DNA of 27,505 nt from a virus. The position numbers and the translations under genes are program-made. This document shows, one piece after another, positions 13,529 through 22,426 of this stretch. Location: IMG/VR virus record IMGVR_UViG_3300038565_000004, positions 1 through 27,505 of that record. One strand, written 5' to 3'. Every line of letters begins with the position of its first letter. Within the stretch, counting starts at the first letter, position 1. Under the pieces are notes generated by a model. The model was not told the origin of the DNA. It did not search any database and worked only from the letters and a program-made list of their open reading frames with translations.

Positions 13529-13996
13529 TTAATTGAATAACATTCTATTGACTCTTTGTTCTGTAGTCATAGATTTGTTTGGGTTTGATAATAAACTTTT
13601 TTTAGTTTCGATTGCTTCTTCTGGAGAATGTATTACTTCTTCAGATAATTCAACCTCTTCTTGTGATGATAACTCTTGAGGAACTTCTTTAATATCTGCA
13701 GATGATTTATCTTCTATTAAAGCGTTAATCATAGATAGTAATTCTAGTTTAAGTGCTGATAATTCTTCAGATGTAGCGTAACTTGCTATTGGTGCTTCTG
13801 CTACCTCGTCAACAATCACTTCTTCTTTAGGTTCTTCAGCAAGGATAACTTCCTTTACTTCTTCTTCGATAGTCTCAATCACTTCTTCGGTAGATAATTC
13901 TACCACTTCCTCTGCAATAACGTCTTCAACTTTTACCTCTTCTTTAGAAAGGTTTAAAAGCTCTTTTACGCTATTAAGGATTTCTGTTGCTTTCAT
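13529..13996 (-). CDS. Putative scaffolding protein
   Basis: A 155-residue, very acidic protein rich in Glu and Val with repeated E-E-V-x-E-x patterns (STEEVIETIEEEVKEVILAE) and a helical centre (TSEELSALKLELLSMINALI), ending SMTTEQRVNRMLFN. Small acidic helical proteins between the protease and the major capsid gene usually guide procapsid assembly and are then cleaved or released. The basic C-terminal tip could be the capsid-binding end. The role is inferred from position and composition. Confidence 0.65.
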   Translation of the reverse strand: MKATEILNSVKELLNLSKEEVKVEDVIAEEVVELSTEEVIETIEEEVKEVILAEEPKEEVIVDEVAEAPIASYATSEELSALKLELLSMINALIEDKSSADIKEVPQELSSQEEVELSEEVIHSPEEAIETKKSLLSNPNKSMTTEQRVNRMLFN

Positions 13997-14046
13997 ACTT
14001 ATTGATTTATATTAATATAACTATTCACACATTTAATGTCTTGTTT

Positions 14047-14178
14047 TTACTCCTCAGTCTCTTTGTATATCGAGCCTATTCCTTGCTTCCAATACTCATC
14101 AGACTTACATTTCTTACCATCCTTATCGCAATCAATAGAGTAGGTGTTCTTACACTTGCAATATACTGCTCTAGCCAT
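14047..14178 (-). CDS. Cys-rich miniprotein inside the head module, 43 aa
   Basis: ATG at 14176-14178 overlaps the protease stop by 8 nt; TAA at 14047-14049, 51 nt before the scaffold start. The protein (MARAVYCKCKNTYSIDCDKD, then GKKCKSDEYWKQ) has four Cys as C-x-C-x7-C-x6-C, which could bind one metal ion as a small zinc ribbon or knuckle. Translational coupling to the protease supports expression. No family is recognised. Confidence 0.55.
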   Translation of the reverse strand: MARAVYCKCKNTYSIDCDKDGKKCKSDEYWKQGIGSIYKETEE

Positions 14179-14758
14179 CCGATAATAGTTTTTTAAGTTC
14201 ACTTAATATACTTTCAGCTTCAACCTCTTCAACATCTTCTGCCTTATCGCTAAACATACCTTCAATACTTAATCCTAAGTACTTTCCAGACTTAACATCT
14301 TTCCATACCTCATCGTTATCTATCTTCATAGTTACTGCCCAAGCACCTACCACAGCGTTTAATCCATATAAAGCAGTCTTATCTTTCTCTGGGTCTTCTA
14401 CTATCCAAGACTCTATTACAGATACACCATTTGTCATTTGCTCATCGTGTTCTAATGTAGCATTGTTAAGTTTAAGACGTTTTAAGTATAGCTCAGAAGC
14501 CTTTCTTACAGTTTCCTTAGAGAATATAATATTGTACTCAGTCTTACCATTACGTCTATAAATAGGCTTATCTGGAACTAAAGCAAGACCAACTATAATC
14601 CTTTTCTCGGTATCTACTGTTTTAAACTCTACCTTGTGTTTACTTAGTGCAACAAAGTTTTCTTCTATTGCAGGGAATTCAACTAAAGAGATAGCTTCTA
14701 TGCCATCTTCTTCTCTAGAATCATCTATAAATAGTTCAAAAGTTTCTAATTCGTTCAT
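14171..14758 (-). CDS. XkdF-like prohead protease
   Basis: A 195-residue protein with the XkdF pattern: VGLALVPDKPIYRRNG (56-71), TLEHDEQMTNGVSVIESWIV (101-120), GAWAVTMKIDNDEVWKDVKS (138-157) and GKYLGLSIEG (158-167). Likely catalytic residues are His104 and Ser164, corresponding to the His and Ser of HK97-type prohead proteases. The acidic C-terminus (DKAEDVEEVEAESILSELKK) may be removed on maturation. Such proteases process scaffold and capsid proteins inside the procapsid. Its place right before the scaffold and capsid genes fits. Confidence 0.8.
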   Translation of the reverse strand: MNELETFELFIDDSREEDGIEAISLVEFPAIEENFVALSKHKVEFKTVDTEKRIIVGLALVPDKPIYRRNGKTEYNIIFSKETVRKASELYLKRLKLNNATLEHDEQMTNGVSVIESWIVEDPEKDKTALYGLNAVVGAWAVTMKIDNDEVWKDVKSGKYLGLSIEGMFSDKAEDVEEVEAESILSELKKLLSDG

Positions 14759-14807
14759 ATTTATTATTTTATATTATGTTAACTTAGTTTGTATTATTTG
14801 TTTTATT

Positions 14808-16931
14808 TTAAAGACTTGAAGAGCTTACAATAACTCTATCTAATTGCTGTTGATTAGTTACGTCTCCAGAGACAACATAAGCTTTTATTGGTTGGTCAAA
14901 CTTAGCCTGTATTGCACCTAATAATGCATCTTCTTTAGTTCTACCACCTACTATATTAAAAGAAGCTTCTGGTCGCTCACTTGAACCTCCTACACCACTA
15001 CCCCCACTACTAGTTGTGCTTATCGGAGTCTTAGATGCTGATGATTGAAACTTCTGTCTTGATATAGTAGCTACTTGAGCTAAACCAAAAGCTATTGTTG
15101 GTAGAGCATTAGCTAGCCTCGCAAGGAAGCCCCCTTTAGAATCAGCCATAACACCAATAGCAGCAGAAGCGGTGTCCATTAATGCATTTGCAATTCTAGC
15201 TGCCTTATTCATTTTAAACTTCTTTTTCTCTATGGCATCTTGTTTTACTCTTAATTTCTCATCATTTTGTGCTATTTGTAACTGAATAGATGCTCTTTGC
15301 TCTTTAGATAGGTTTTCATTATTTAACCTATTATTAAGCTCTGTATTTAAGGCATTAGTTTTGTTTTGCTCGATAGTTAATTCCCTGTCAAACTCAGCGT
15401 TTGCGAAATCAGTCATAGCACCTAATATCTCTTTGCTTTTATCTACAAAATCCTTCGCATCCTCTAATTTAGAGTCTAGCATTAGATTATCTAAATCACT
15501 TTTTAGTTTATCTGCTATTATCTTCTTAGCTTCATCACTTAGCTCTAAGTCAATGTTTGTATCTATCTTTAAAGGGTCTTTCTTTAAGTCTACACCTACA
15601 GCATCCGCTACAGCATCTAAGACTTTCTTCATCTTCTTTTTATTTTCCCCTATATCAACAGAATCTAACCCAAGAACATCTACTTTCTCTCTATTAATTT
15701 TCTTGTCTTCTTCTCCTTTAAATAAATCATCTATGTTAGGTATAGTTTCTATTAATTCATCTATATCTCTCTTAATGCCATCTATTTTGCTTTTAGTGAA
15801 ATTAGCTTGATTAAGAACCCCAGTAACATAACCTTTTTCAGCAGTAAACTTTTTGTCATCAGCAATAGCTTGAGCCTCTTTAATACTGTTAATTCCTTTT
15901 ATTCTAAGTTTTACTAATGCCTCTTCCTCTTGTGTCTTTAATTTGTTTTCTAAAGGTATTAATTTTGCGAACTTCTCTTCAACTAAACCTTGAAGTGCTG
16001 TTGCTCTAGCTAAATTCTCTAAAGAAGTAATTTTTCTATTAATAGCCAACACGCTCTCGTCAGTTATTTTTCCATTTTTACCTACCTGTATGTTTAAGTC
16101 TTTATATTCTGAATTAGCTTTTTTTACTGCTTTAGCTGTTTCTTCCGTAGACATAGTTCCAGAGTCATTAGCTTTGACAAGTATTTTAAGTGCAGATGCT
16201 GATTTTGCAGCAGATTCAGCAACACTATTTATTGACTTATCAGCCTTTGTGGCAGCTCCGTAAAAGTAATCTAATGCAGATACTGCTGCGGTAATAAGGA
16301 ATACGATACCAAGAGGACCCATAAGTTGTTTTCCCATTAGTTTCAAAGCACCACCTAATCCACCTGCTTTCTTAGAAGCAGAGCCTAGTTGAGAAACTAA
16401 TTGAGTAATGTTATTCGCCATACCACGAATACCATAAGGAGCATCAGATACAACTCTACTTAATTCCATAGTAGCTGCAGTAGCACTACCTGTAGCGTCA
16501 TTCTGTTTGTTTAATACATTTATTGAGTCTTTGGTAGAGGTTGCGAATCCATTAACACCTTTTTTAGCAGTTTGTAATTTCTGTTGAAGCAATGAAACTT
16601 TATTACCCATTTCAACATAGCCTTTAGAGGCGGTATCCATAGTAAATCTCAAAGAATTAAGCCTTGCTATTTCGAGCTGTATGGCTTTTTCAGAATTTTT
16701 ATGTGCTAAAACTGTAGCTTTAGTGGCTTGAATAGATTCGCCTTGTATAGCTGTCCTTTTAGACTGTATTTTAGATAGCCTATCTTCCTGTATCGCTATT
16801 TTCTTTACGACTAACTCATATTCCTTTGACCCTTCCGTTAATTTACTTAACTTATTATTAAGGCTTACGATTTGAGCTTCCGCACCTGCTTCCTGTACGT
16901 CTAATTTTATTATTACCGTCTTATCTGCCAT
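14808..16931 (-). CDS. Tape measure protein
   Basis: A 707-residue protein. It has an N-terminal coiled coil (about 15-125), a segment RVVSDAPYGIRGMANNITQL (159-178) that is characteristic of Bacteroidetes-phage tape measures, a hydrophobic stretch (LMGPLGIVFLITAAVSAL, 203-220), long charged helices through the middle, a second Ala-rich region (AARIANALMDTASAAIGVMA) and a Ser/Gly-rich linker near the end. It sets tail length and helps DNA ejection. At about 0.15 nm per residue it would give a tail near 100 nm. The start overlaps the upstream 50-aa gene by 11 nt. Confidence 0.85.
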   Translation of the reverse strand: MADKTVIIKLDVQEAGAEAQIVSLNNKLSKLTEGSKEYELVVKKIAIQEDRLSKIQSKRTAIQGESIQATKATVLAHKNSEKAIQLEIARLNSLRFTMDTASKGYVEMGNKVSLLQQKLQTAKKGVNGFATSTKDSINVLNKQNDATGSATAATMELSRVVSDAPYGIRGMANNITQLVSQLGSASKKAGGLGGALKLMGKQLMGPLGIVFLITAAVSALDYFYGAATKADKSINSVAESAAKSASALKILVKANDSGTMSTEETAKAVKKANSEYKDLNIQVGKNGKITDESVLAINRKITSLENLARATALQGLVEEKFAKLIPLENKLKTQEEEALVKLRIKGINSIKEAQAIADDKKFTAEKGYVTGVLNQANFTKSKIDGIKRDIDELIETIPNIDDLFKGEEDKKINREKVDVLGLDSVDIGENKKKMKKVLDAVADAVGVDLKKDPLKIDTNIDLELSDEAKKIIADKLKSDLDNLMLDSKLEDAKDFVDKSKEILGAMTDFANAEFDRELTIEQNKTNALNTELNNRLNNENLSKEQRASIQLQIAQNDEKLRVKQDAIEKKKFKMNKAARIANALMDTASAAIGVMADSKGGFLARLANALPTIAFGLAQVATISRQKFQSSASKTPISTTSSGGSGVGGSSERPEASFNIVGGRTKEDALLGAIQAKFDQPIKAYVVSGDVTNQQQLDRVIVSSSSL

Positions 16932-17073
16932 TTGTTAGTTTTTTTCTTTTAATAATTGTTTTTACTTCCTTAAACGATGAAGGTAATTCGTGTAATCCTT
17001 TTGCTATATTGATATCCATATCATCAATTAGCCATTCCTTGTCTCTTAGTAGTTCTAAAGTCTCTCTTACCAT
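16921..17073 (-). CDS. Small protein between hub and tape measure genes, 50 aa
   Basis: ATG at 17071-17073 overlaps the stop of the 694-aa tail gene (TAATG), and TAA at 16921-16923 overlaps the tape measure start by 11 nt. The protein (MVRETLELLRDKEWLIDDMD, then INIAKGLHELPSSFKEV) is helical with a basic C-terminus (IIKRKKLTNGR). Double coupling makes translation likely. A small tail chaperone or assembly factor would fit the position, but no homology is recognised. Confidence 0.6.
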   Translation of the reverse strand: MVRETLELLRDKEWLIDDMDINIAKGLHELPSSFKEVKTIIKRKKLTNGR

Positions 17074-19157
17074 TATATGTCGTTTAATAATTCTATTTCA
17101 GATTTTCCAGTATCCAAATTAGTTGTTATACTATTTATTTTATATTTATTTCCACTTATCACGAACCTGTCTGATAAATTGTAATTAACTAATATCCTTA
17201 AAGGTAAATATGCAGTTACTTTTATAAGCCTACTACTAATATCAAAAATGTTAGTAATGTATTTATCGTAGTAATCATTATAAAGCGTACCATCAAAATC
17301 ACTATTTAATGTCCATTCACTTATCTCATTAAAGAAGCTTAATTGACTTGCATCTGTAGCTGGCACTTTAGAAACACTATTAAAAGGCATATTTACGCTT
17401 GAAACAGAGGTATGACTCGTTGCCACGTTATCTGAATTAACTTGGTCTACGAAAGAAATAATAGTAGTTGTATTAATAGGATAGAATAATAAAGGGCTTC
17501 CTAAGTATGCGTTTTGAGATTTATCTACATTCCATCCCCATTGTATAAAAGTTTCCTTGTTAAAAACATTGGCTTGGTTTGTAAGTCTTTCAAATAACAT
17601 CTTTCCGAAAGGAACTTCAATTTTATATTGACTACCAGATAGCTTGATTTCATTATTTTCAATAATAGCAGTACTTTCTCCCCAAGCACGATTCTGTATT
17701 TCCCCAAACTTATTAGCCAAAAAAGTCTTTGTATCCTTAAACTTAAATAGAATATCATTGTAAATTAATGGAACATCTACAGAGGTTGTATCAACATCAA
17801 TATATTTTGTTATATCGTAAGCCTCTGTTGTATTATCTGCACCTTTACCAGATTCATAAAAACTATCTAATGTTTCTACTTTTATAATATCATTTTCAAT
17901 ATAAGCAGTTAAATTAAATGTTCTAAACAAACCACTTAAGAAATCTATTATTTTTATTTCTGGCATTTGCTTTGAAATATTAAACACAAATATTGCATCT
18001 ATATTTATACTTGAAGAAGTCAAAGTACCTGTATAAGAACCTTCGTTTTGCACACTTGAAAAAGCCCAAGAAACATCTGTAAAACTATTTGCAGCTTCGG
18101 TTTCTAATGTTATTGTCCAAGTTCCATTTGGCATATTGTTTAAATCAAAAGTATAGTTATTTACTTTACCTGTTTCTGTTTGGTAAGTACTACCGTTCAA
18201 TCTTACCACTACGTTATAAGTAACTCCAGAAGTACTACTTACTGTAACTGTTGAGTCTGTAACTGGTGTAGCACCTCCTTGATTATAGACAAATAAACCA
18301 ACAGTTGTTCCGTTGTTGTTTATGTTTGGTATAAAAGTACCAGTTGGTGCAAATGAATTAATTAATTTAGAATACGTTACATTTTCAACTCCAGAAAGGT
18401 CTTCAACTGCTCCAGACTTTCTGTGTAGCCATAAGAACAAGTTATTAAACTCATCTACATTAGTATTCTTAAAAAAGTCTGAACTAAATTCCAATCCATA
18501 GTCAAACTCTATTGCTTCAATTATTTTATTTACTCTTAAAGCGTATTTTAATTCATTCCATTTAACTCCGTGTACATATTGACTACCAGAGTTATTAAAA
18601 TAATGCAAGTCTCCACTATCAGCTTCGTCATTACCTGTGGTGCTATCATAATAAAGCCTCTGTGTATGCGTTATTAAAGGTGCTATAACGTGGTTTGTTG
18701 AGCTTGGTGGGCTTTCTAATTTACCTTTAACGCTTGCTGGACTGTAGCCTAAATCATACTGACTCAAGCTAACTAAGTCATTTAACTTATCTTCTCCTAA
18801 CAAATCCTTTAAAGTTACAGTACTACCAAAAAAAGTAACCCTGTATGTATGAGGTTGATTGTTCTTTAAATCAACTCCTTCAAGCTTTATTTTACCAGTT
18901 CTAAATGGTGTGTTGTTTAGTTCTATATTTGCACTTTTTTTTGTCCTTGCATCAAAACCATTAACAATATCAAAATTATAATAGTGTCTAAAAATCTTAT
19001 TATTTGTTTTTGAAGCTGGTACGCTAAAAGTTCTTGAGAAATCCGTAAATACCTTTGATATGTCTTTTATGTTCTGGATTGTTTGCGTAATTGTAACGCT
19101 TTCATCTTCAAACATATCAACTCTTTCCCCTTGAATGTATAACTGTATTTTCTGCAT
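17073..19157 (-). CDS. Tail tip / baseplate hub-like protein
   Basis: A 694-residue protein. Its N-terminus (IQLYIQGERVDMFEDESVTI, then KVFTDFSRTFSVPASKTNN and KIFRHYY at residues 36-60) is a signature I associate with large tail proteins of Bacteroidetes phages. A beta-rich insertion at about 275-390 looks like an Ig or jelly-roll module, and the C-terminal half (IKIIDFLSGLFRTFNLTAYI and a final NKYKINSITTNLDTGKSEIE) resembles hub or receptor-complex proteins. It is coupled to the tape measure through the 50-aa gene. The exact role (hub versus distal tail) is inferred. Confidence 0.65.
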   Translation of the reverse strand: MQKIQLYIQGERVDMFEDESVTITQTIQNIKDISKVFTDFSRTFSVPASKTNNKIFRHYYNFDIVNGFDARTKKSANIELNNTPFRTGKIKLEGVDLKNNQPHTYRVTFFGSTVTLKDLLGEDKLNDLVSLSQYDLGYSPASVKGKLESPPSSTNHVIAPLITHTQRLYYDSTTGNDEADSGDLHYFNNSGSQYVHGVKWNELKYALRVNKIIEAIEFDYGLEFSSDFFKNTNVDEFNNLFLWLHRKSGAVEDLSGVENVTYSKLINSFAPTGTFIPNINNNGTTVGLFVYNQGGATPVTDSTVTVSSTSGVTYNVVVRLNGSTYQTETGKVNNYTFDLNNMPNGTWTITLETEAANSFTDVSWAFSSVQNEGSYTGTLTSSSINIDAIFVFNISKQMPEIKIIDFLSGLFRTFNLTAYIENDIIKVETLDSFYESGKGADNTTEAYDITKYIDVDTTSVDVPLIYNDILFKFKDTKTFLANKFGEIQNRAWGESTAIIENNEIKLSGSQYKIEVPFGKMLFERLTNQANVFNKETFIQWGWNVDKSQNAYLGSPLLFYPINTTTIISFVDQVNSDNVATSHTSVSSVNMPFNSVSKVPATDASQLSFFNEISEWTLNSDFDGTLYNDYYDKYITNIFDISSRLIKVTAYLPLRILVNYNLSDRFVISGNKYKINSITTNLDTGKSEIELLNDI

Positions 19158-20705
19158 CTATCTAATATTGTTTATAGTATCAAATGATTTGTCAAATTCT
19201 ATTGTGTATTCTACCAACTTGTTATTTAAAGAAGTCTTGTAAGTAATGTCACTTGTCTTAACATTTATTGGCAATACCTGTTCTCCTGTTTCTAATATGT
19301 TTGTTACCCAAACTTTTTCAGATAACATCATTTGCTTAAACACTTCATTGTACTCTTCACTTAAAAATCCACTACTTAAAGTGATTGATTCTTTTCCAAC
19401 TACATTAAAATCTCTATTAACGTGGTTATAACTATTGTAAGTACCTAAAGAAGATATTATGTTAGACTTGTAAGATTCTTTCTCAATAGTCATTTGCTCA
19501 ACTGCTTTCTTGAAGAAGTACATATCTTGTAAAGCACCAAACTTATTTATAAATGTTACCTTCTTTGGTTCGTATTTACATTCTTCTATTACGTTTACTT
19601 TTATAGTTTCTGTTTTAATACCATAATATTCTCTTGAAGATGGTAAAGAAATATCAACATCTCCAGTATATAGATTATCTTTAGTTATAACTAATATTGG
19701 AGGATTTCCATCATTTTCATTAATACCAGTCAAAGTGTATTCAGTTAAAGTACTTGTTAATGCTATTGTTCTACTTGCGTATTGTGTAAAATTACCACCA
19801 TTTTCTTGCAACCTTAAAACAATAGTTCCAGTTCCTTTTAAGTAAGCAGATATATTAATTTCTTGACCTTGAGTTGTTCCACTTATACTTGGAGAAGCCA
19901 CATACCCAGAATTATTAGCACTTGATAATCTATAAACATTATCTCCTAATGAAGTAATTAACGCATCTCCACCTTTAAACCAAGAACTACTTGATATATC
20001 TATATTTGAAATTAATTCATCTCCGTAAGAACCAGCTGAAACAGTTATTTTGTCTACTGCACCAATAGAATAACTATTTAAAAATGATTGTAAGCAATTG
20101 TTTAATTCGTAAGAACCACCACCCTCTACAACTCTTTCTTGGAATGTATCATAGTTTGTATCATCTCCATAAATAGAAACGTACTTTATTTGGTTAGAAC
20201 TCAAGTCTTCTTTATCAAATGCTTCCGATGCTATTACTTCTCCATCTTTATAGAAAACAACTGATGGACTATTAGTGGTATGAATAGGTATTCTGAAAAC
20301 ATTGTCTTCTAATACAAATAGTTCTCTATTGTTAATAAATAAAGAATCATTACTTGGAGATAAAGTTGGCTCTTCAAAATAGGAATATCCATCAAAGGCT
20401 GATTGTGTATTAGTAAACACTTGAAGTGGTGCATCAGATGAATCGTAAGCAGTTTTAACAGTCTTAACCCATACTGATTGACCACTATAATCTCCATCAA
20501 AAGTAACATCTACATAATCTCTAACAAGTTCTGATATCTCAAAAAGAACATCTACACTTGCTCCTATTACATTCTTTCGTAAACTATACTGTGCAGTTAC
20601 TGGTGTGTTTCTATCTCCATTCCATATAGATATATCCAATGTAGTGTAAGCAGTATTTGCTACTGATGTACTTGTGTAATATGGACTCCTTAAATTTATT
20701 GCCAT
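19158..20705 (-). CDS. Tail protein with embedded carbohydrate-binding-like module, 515 aa
   Basis: The N-terminal ~225 residues are beta-rich (MAINLRSPYYTSTSVANTAY...). Residues about 232-352 (NIDISSSSWFKGG, then INISAYLKGTGTIVLRLQEN) form a jelly-roll module like those of the fibre cassette at 4988-9115. The C-terminal part holds CKYEPKKVTFINKFGALQDM (376-395), recurrent in this tail family, and ends ITYKTSLNNKLVEYTIEFDK. The stop is directly followed by the hub-like gene. It is probably a distal tail or tail-tip protein in which a sugar-binding domain has been inserted; the surrounding segments would then be the conserved tail part. Confidence 0.6.
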   Translation of the reverse strand: MAINLRSPYYTSTSVANTAYTTLDISIWNGDRNTPVTAQYSLRKNVIGASVDVLFEISELVRDYVDVTFDGDYSGQSVWVKTVKTAYDSSDAPLQVFTNTQSAFDGYSYFEEPTLSPSNDSLFINNRELFVLEDNVFRIPIHTTNSPSVVFYKDGEVIASEAFDKEDLSSNQIKYVSIYGDDTNYDTFQERVVEGGGSYELNNCLQSFLNSYSIGAVDKITVSAGSYGDELISNIDISSSSWFKGGDALITSLGDNVYRLSSANNSGYVASPSISGTTQGQEINISAYLKGTGTIVLRLQENGGNFTQYASRTIALTSTLTEYTLTGINENDGNPPILVITKDNLYTGDVDISLPSSREYYGIKTETIKVNVIEECKYEPKKVTFINKFGALQDMYFFKKAVEQMTIEKESYKSNIISSLGTYNSYNHVNRDFNVVGKESITLSSGFLSEEYNEVFKQMMLSEKVWVTNILETGEQVLPINVKTSDITYKTSLNNKLVEYTIEFDKSFDTINNIR

Positions 20706-20706
20706 T

Positions 20707-21192
20707 TTATATTTCTTTTAATTTTACTATTATATCTAGTTTATATGCTTCTGCTATCATATCTGTTACATTTTTTACTACATCTTTCTTTATCTCTTCA
20801 AGGAATCCACTACCTTGATATCCAAATCTCTTTGATATACCTTTATTCCTAATGCTAAAAGCAATAGCTAGAGCCATTTTATCAGCACTAATAAATCTAC
20901 CACTTTTATTATTTCTTGGAGTAATTCCCCTTGAACTTGCCCATTTCTTTATACTAGCTACTTTTGAGTCAAATTCAGCTTTACCACCTTTACCTCTGTT
21001 TTTTATACCTTCAGAAAGAGCCTCTATGTACTTATTAGCCTCTACTGTAACGATATTACCTTTAACTTCATAAGATATAGACCTATCTAAGTCTCCAGAA
21101 GCCTTAAAACCATCTCTCTTGATAGCTAACCTCTTTACCTCAGAAACAATCTTAGCACCAACATCATTTAAAGCCTTATCTAAATTCTCCAT
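20707..21192 (-). CDS. HK97 gp10-like tail completion / neck protein
   Basis: A 161-residue protein fitting the HK97-gp10 family. A helical N-terminus (LDKALNDVGAKIVSEVKRLA) leads to GDLDRSISYEVKGNIVTVEA, the typical segment preceding NKYIEALSEGIKNRGKGGKA. Next is SADKMALAIAFSIRNKGISK and the C-terminal helix. Members complete the neck or tail end at the head-tail interface. The start immediately follows the upstream stop, so it is part of the tight late operon. Confidence 0.75.
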   Translation of the reverse strand: MENLDKALNDVGAKIVSEVKRLAIKRDGFKASGDLDRSISYEVKGNIVTVEANKYIEALSEGIKNRGKGGKAEFDSKVASIKKWASSRGITPRNNKSGRFISADKMALAIAFSIRNKGISKRFGYQGSGFLEEIKKDVVKNVTDMIAEAYKLDIIVKLKEI

Positions 21193-21651
21193 TTAACAGA
21201 TGCTTATGCCATTAGGAATCTCTATTGATATGTCAGTACTCCATCCTGCTAGTTCGTTGCTAAAACGCTCTTTAAATGGCTGTGCTGAAGGTTGTGTTGT
21301 AACTTGATAGTTAGCTTCAAACAAATCTCCTCTCATCAACTTAGAAATTAAACTGTTTATTACTTGGAATTGGGTGTTTAATATGTCGTGTAGGTTATCA
21401 TTACCGTAAAACAAATCAAAATCAGCCTTTTCTTTATTGTAATCCACTATATCAGCACATAACAGTTTTATATTGAAAACTACCGTTCTTTCATTGTAAT
21501 TTACACTATCTATTAATAAGTGTGATAAAGGGAACATAGTTGTCTTATCTAGGTCTACATCTGCTATATCTCCGTATGTTACGGTATTTACAGAAGGACT
21601 TAGTAGTAATTCCTCTTTTAATTTATCTAAAATGTCGTAAACGTGTGTCAT
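21193..21651 (-). CDS. Putative tail terminator / completion protein, 152 aa
   Basis: Starts ATG at 21649-21651, overlapping the stop of the frameshifted chaperone as ATGA. The protein has a helical start (VYDILDKLKEELLLSPSVNT), FPLSHLLIDSVNYNERTVVF in the centre and ends ELAGWSTDISIEIPNGISIC. The final GW-x-x-x-I-x-I-x-IPN pattern recurs in small proteins beside HK97 gp10 homologues of Bacteroidetes phages. A tail terminator or completion role is likely from neighbourhood; motif evidence is limited. Confidence 0.6.
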   Translation of the reverse strand: MTHVYDILDKLKEELLLSPSVNTVTYGDIADVDLDKTTMFPLSHLLIDSVNYNERTVVFNIKLLCADIVDYNKEKADFDLFYGNDNLHDILNTQFQVINSLISKLMRGDLFEANYQVTTQPSAQPFKERFSNELAGWSTDISIEIPNGISIC

Positions 21652-22426
21652 CTTGTTTGTGCTTTAAGCATTCTTTCTTCTAATTCTGATTTCTCTTTAA
21701 TAAATTCCAAGTACATTAAACATTGGTGTACTGGAAGTTCTGTAACTTCTCCAATTCTTCTGACATCTTCTCCAGCGAGTGTAAATATTGCTTGATAGTT
21801 TCCCCACTTTTTACCGAATGCTTGTCCTTGCGACCTTCCTGCTTCTGCTGAAGCTCTTTGAGTGTATAAGCCATCGTAAAGTTGGATAATTTTGTCGCTA
21901 AACGATAAAAAAAAACCCTTGCGGCTAATGCAACATCGAGTGGAGTACTTTTCATAACCTCTGCGAGATACTCTGTTCCTTTGTAGTCGTGTATAAGGTA
22001 ACTGCCTTTACTCTTGAGTTTAACAGGTCTGTACATAACAGCCATTGCTCTATGAAAGTCTTTATCTACGAAGAGGTATTTCTCTAAATCCACAAATTCT
22101 CCATAACTCATCTTATCAAAGTTAGGTATTAAGCCAAATTCAACAGTAACTCCATCAGTACCTTCCATTCTAAAGGTCTTTACAAGCTCTGGTTTGCTGT
22201 TTAAAACATTAGATAAGTGTTGTATGGTATTATCAAATACACTTAATCCTATCCTGTCTATGTCTTTAAGCTCTACTTCACAAAATATTCCAAGTAGCTT
22301 CTTCTCTAAAAATCCTGTAAGTTCTGCATCCTTGTTTTTCTCCAAGATTTCAATATACTTCTGCCATTGGCTTAGTTTAATGTCTCTTAGAGTTTCTGGT
22401 ATTGTAAAGTTAAAATCGTTATCCAT
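21648..22426 (-). CDS. Tail assembly chaperone, -1 frameshift fusion product (about 259 aa)
   Basis: Codons 1-173 are shared with the 236-aa product. A -1 shift on T-TTT-TTT (21914-21908) leads into an open frame of 86 further codons ending at TGA 21650-21648, which overlaps the next ATG. The extension reads ...SDKIIQLYDGLYTQRASAEA..., then GQAFGKKWGNYQAIFTLAGE, VRRIGEVTELPVHQCLMYLE and a charged helix. K-K-W-G-x-Y and LPVHQCLMYL look like a conserved tail protein rather than noise. The alternative explanations are a miscounted homopolymer, or transcriptional slippage, either of which would also join the frames. Confidence 0.75.
21716..22426 (-). CDS. Tail assembly chaperone, zero-frame product (236 aa)
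   Basis: First gene of the late operon. The protein starts MDNDFNFTIPETLRDIKLSQ and contains FGLIPNFDKMSYGEFVDLEK (97-116) and YRPVKLKSKGSYLIHDYKG (132-150), features of the first tail chaperone of Bacteroidetes phages. At residues 171-173 (Val-Phe-Phe) it crosses a run of nine T residues; after that the zero frame continues for 63 codons (rich in Gln, Lys and Glu) to the stop at 21716. A -1 shift at the same place opens a longer frame that ends precisely on the next start. The two products are expected to act together on the tape measure protein, as G and G-T do in phage lambda. Confidence 0.75.
   Translation of the reverse strand: MDNDFNFTIPETLRDIKLSQWQKYIEILEKNKDAELTGFLEKKLLGIFCEVELKDIDRIGLSVFDNTIQHLSNVLNSKPELVKTFRMEGTDGVTVEFGLIPNFDKMSYGEFVDLEKYLFVDKDFHRAMAVMYRPVKLKSKGSYLIHDYKGTEYLAEVMKSTPLDVALAARVFFYRLATKLSNFTMAYTLKELQQKQEGRKDKHSVKSGETIKQYLHSLEKMSEELEKLQNFQYTNV
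21907..21915 (-). promoter_or_regulatory. Slippery site for -1 frameshifting (T9 run)
   Basis: In zero frame the codons are GTT TTT TTT TAT, giving the heptamer T-TTT-TTT. A weak stem (ATCGT ... ACGAT, loop of about 24 nt) can form right after it. No strong pseudoknot was recognised by eye. Confidence 0.65.

Noticed and set aside
15361-15810. 149-codon plus-strand open frame
   Set aside because: It is antisense to the tape measure gene, very Ser-rich in the way expected from reverse reading of Glu/Lys/Asp helices, and has no promoter or partner genes.
17525-17758. 77-codon minus-strand frame inside the hub-like gene
   Set aside because: It is a same-strand shadow frame fully contained in a long well-supported gene, with no coupling or motif.
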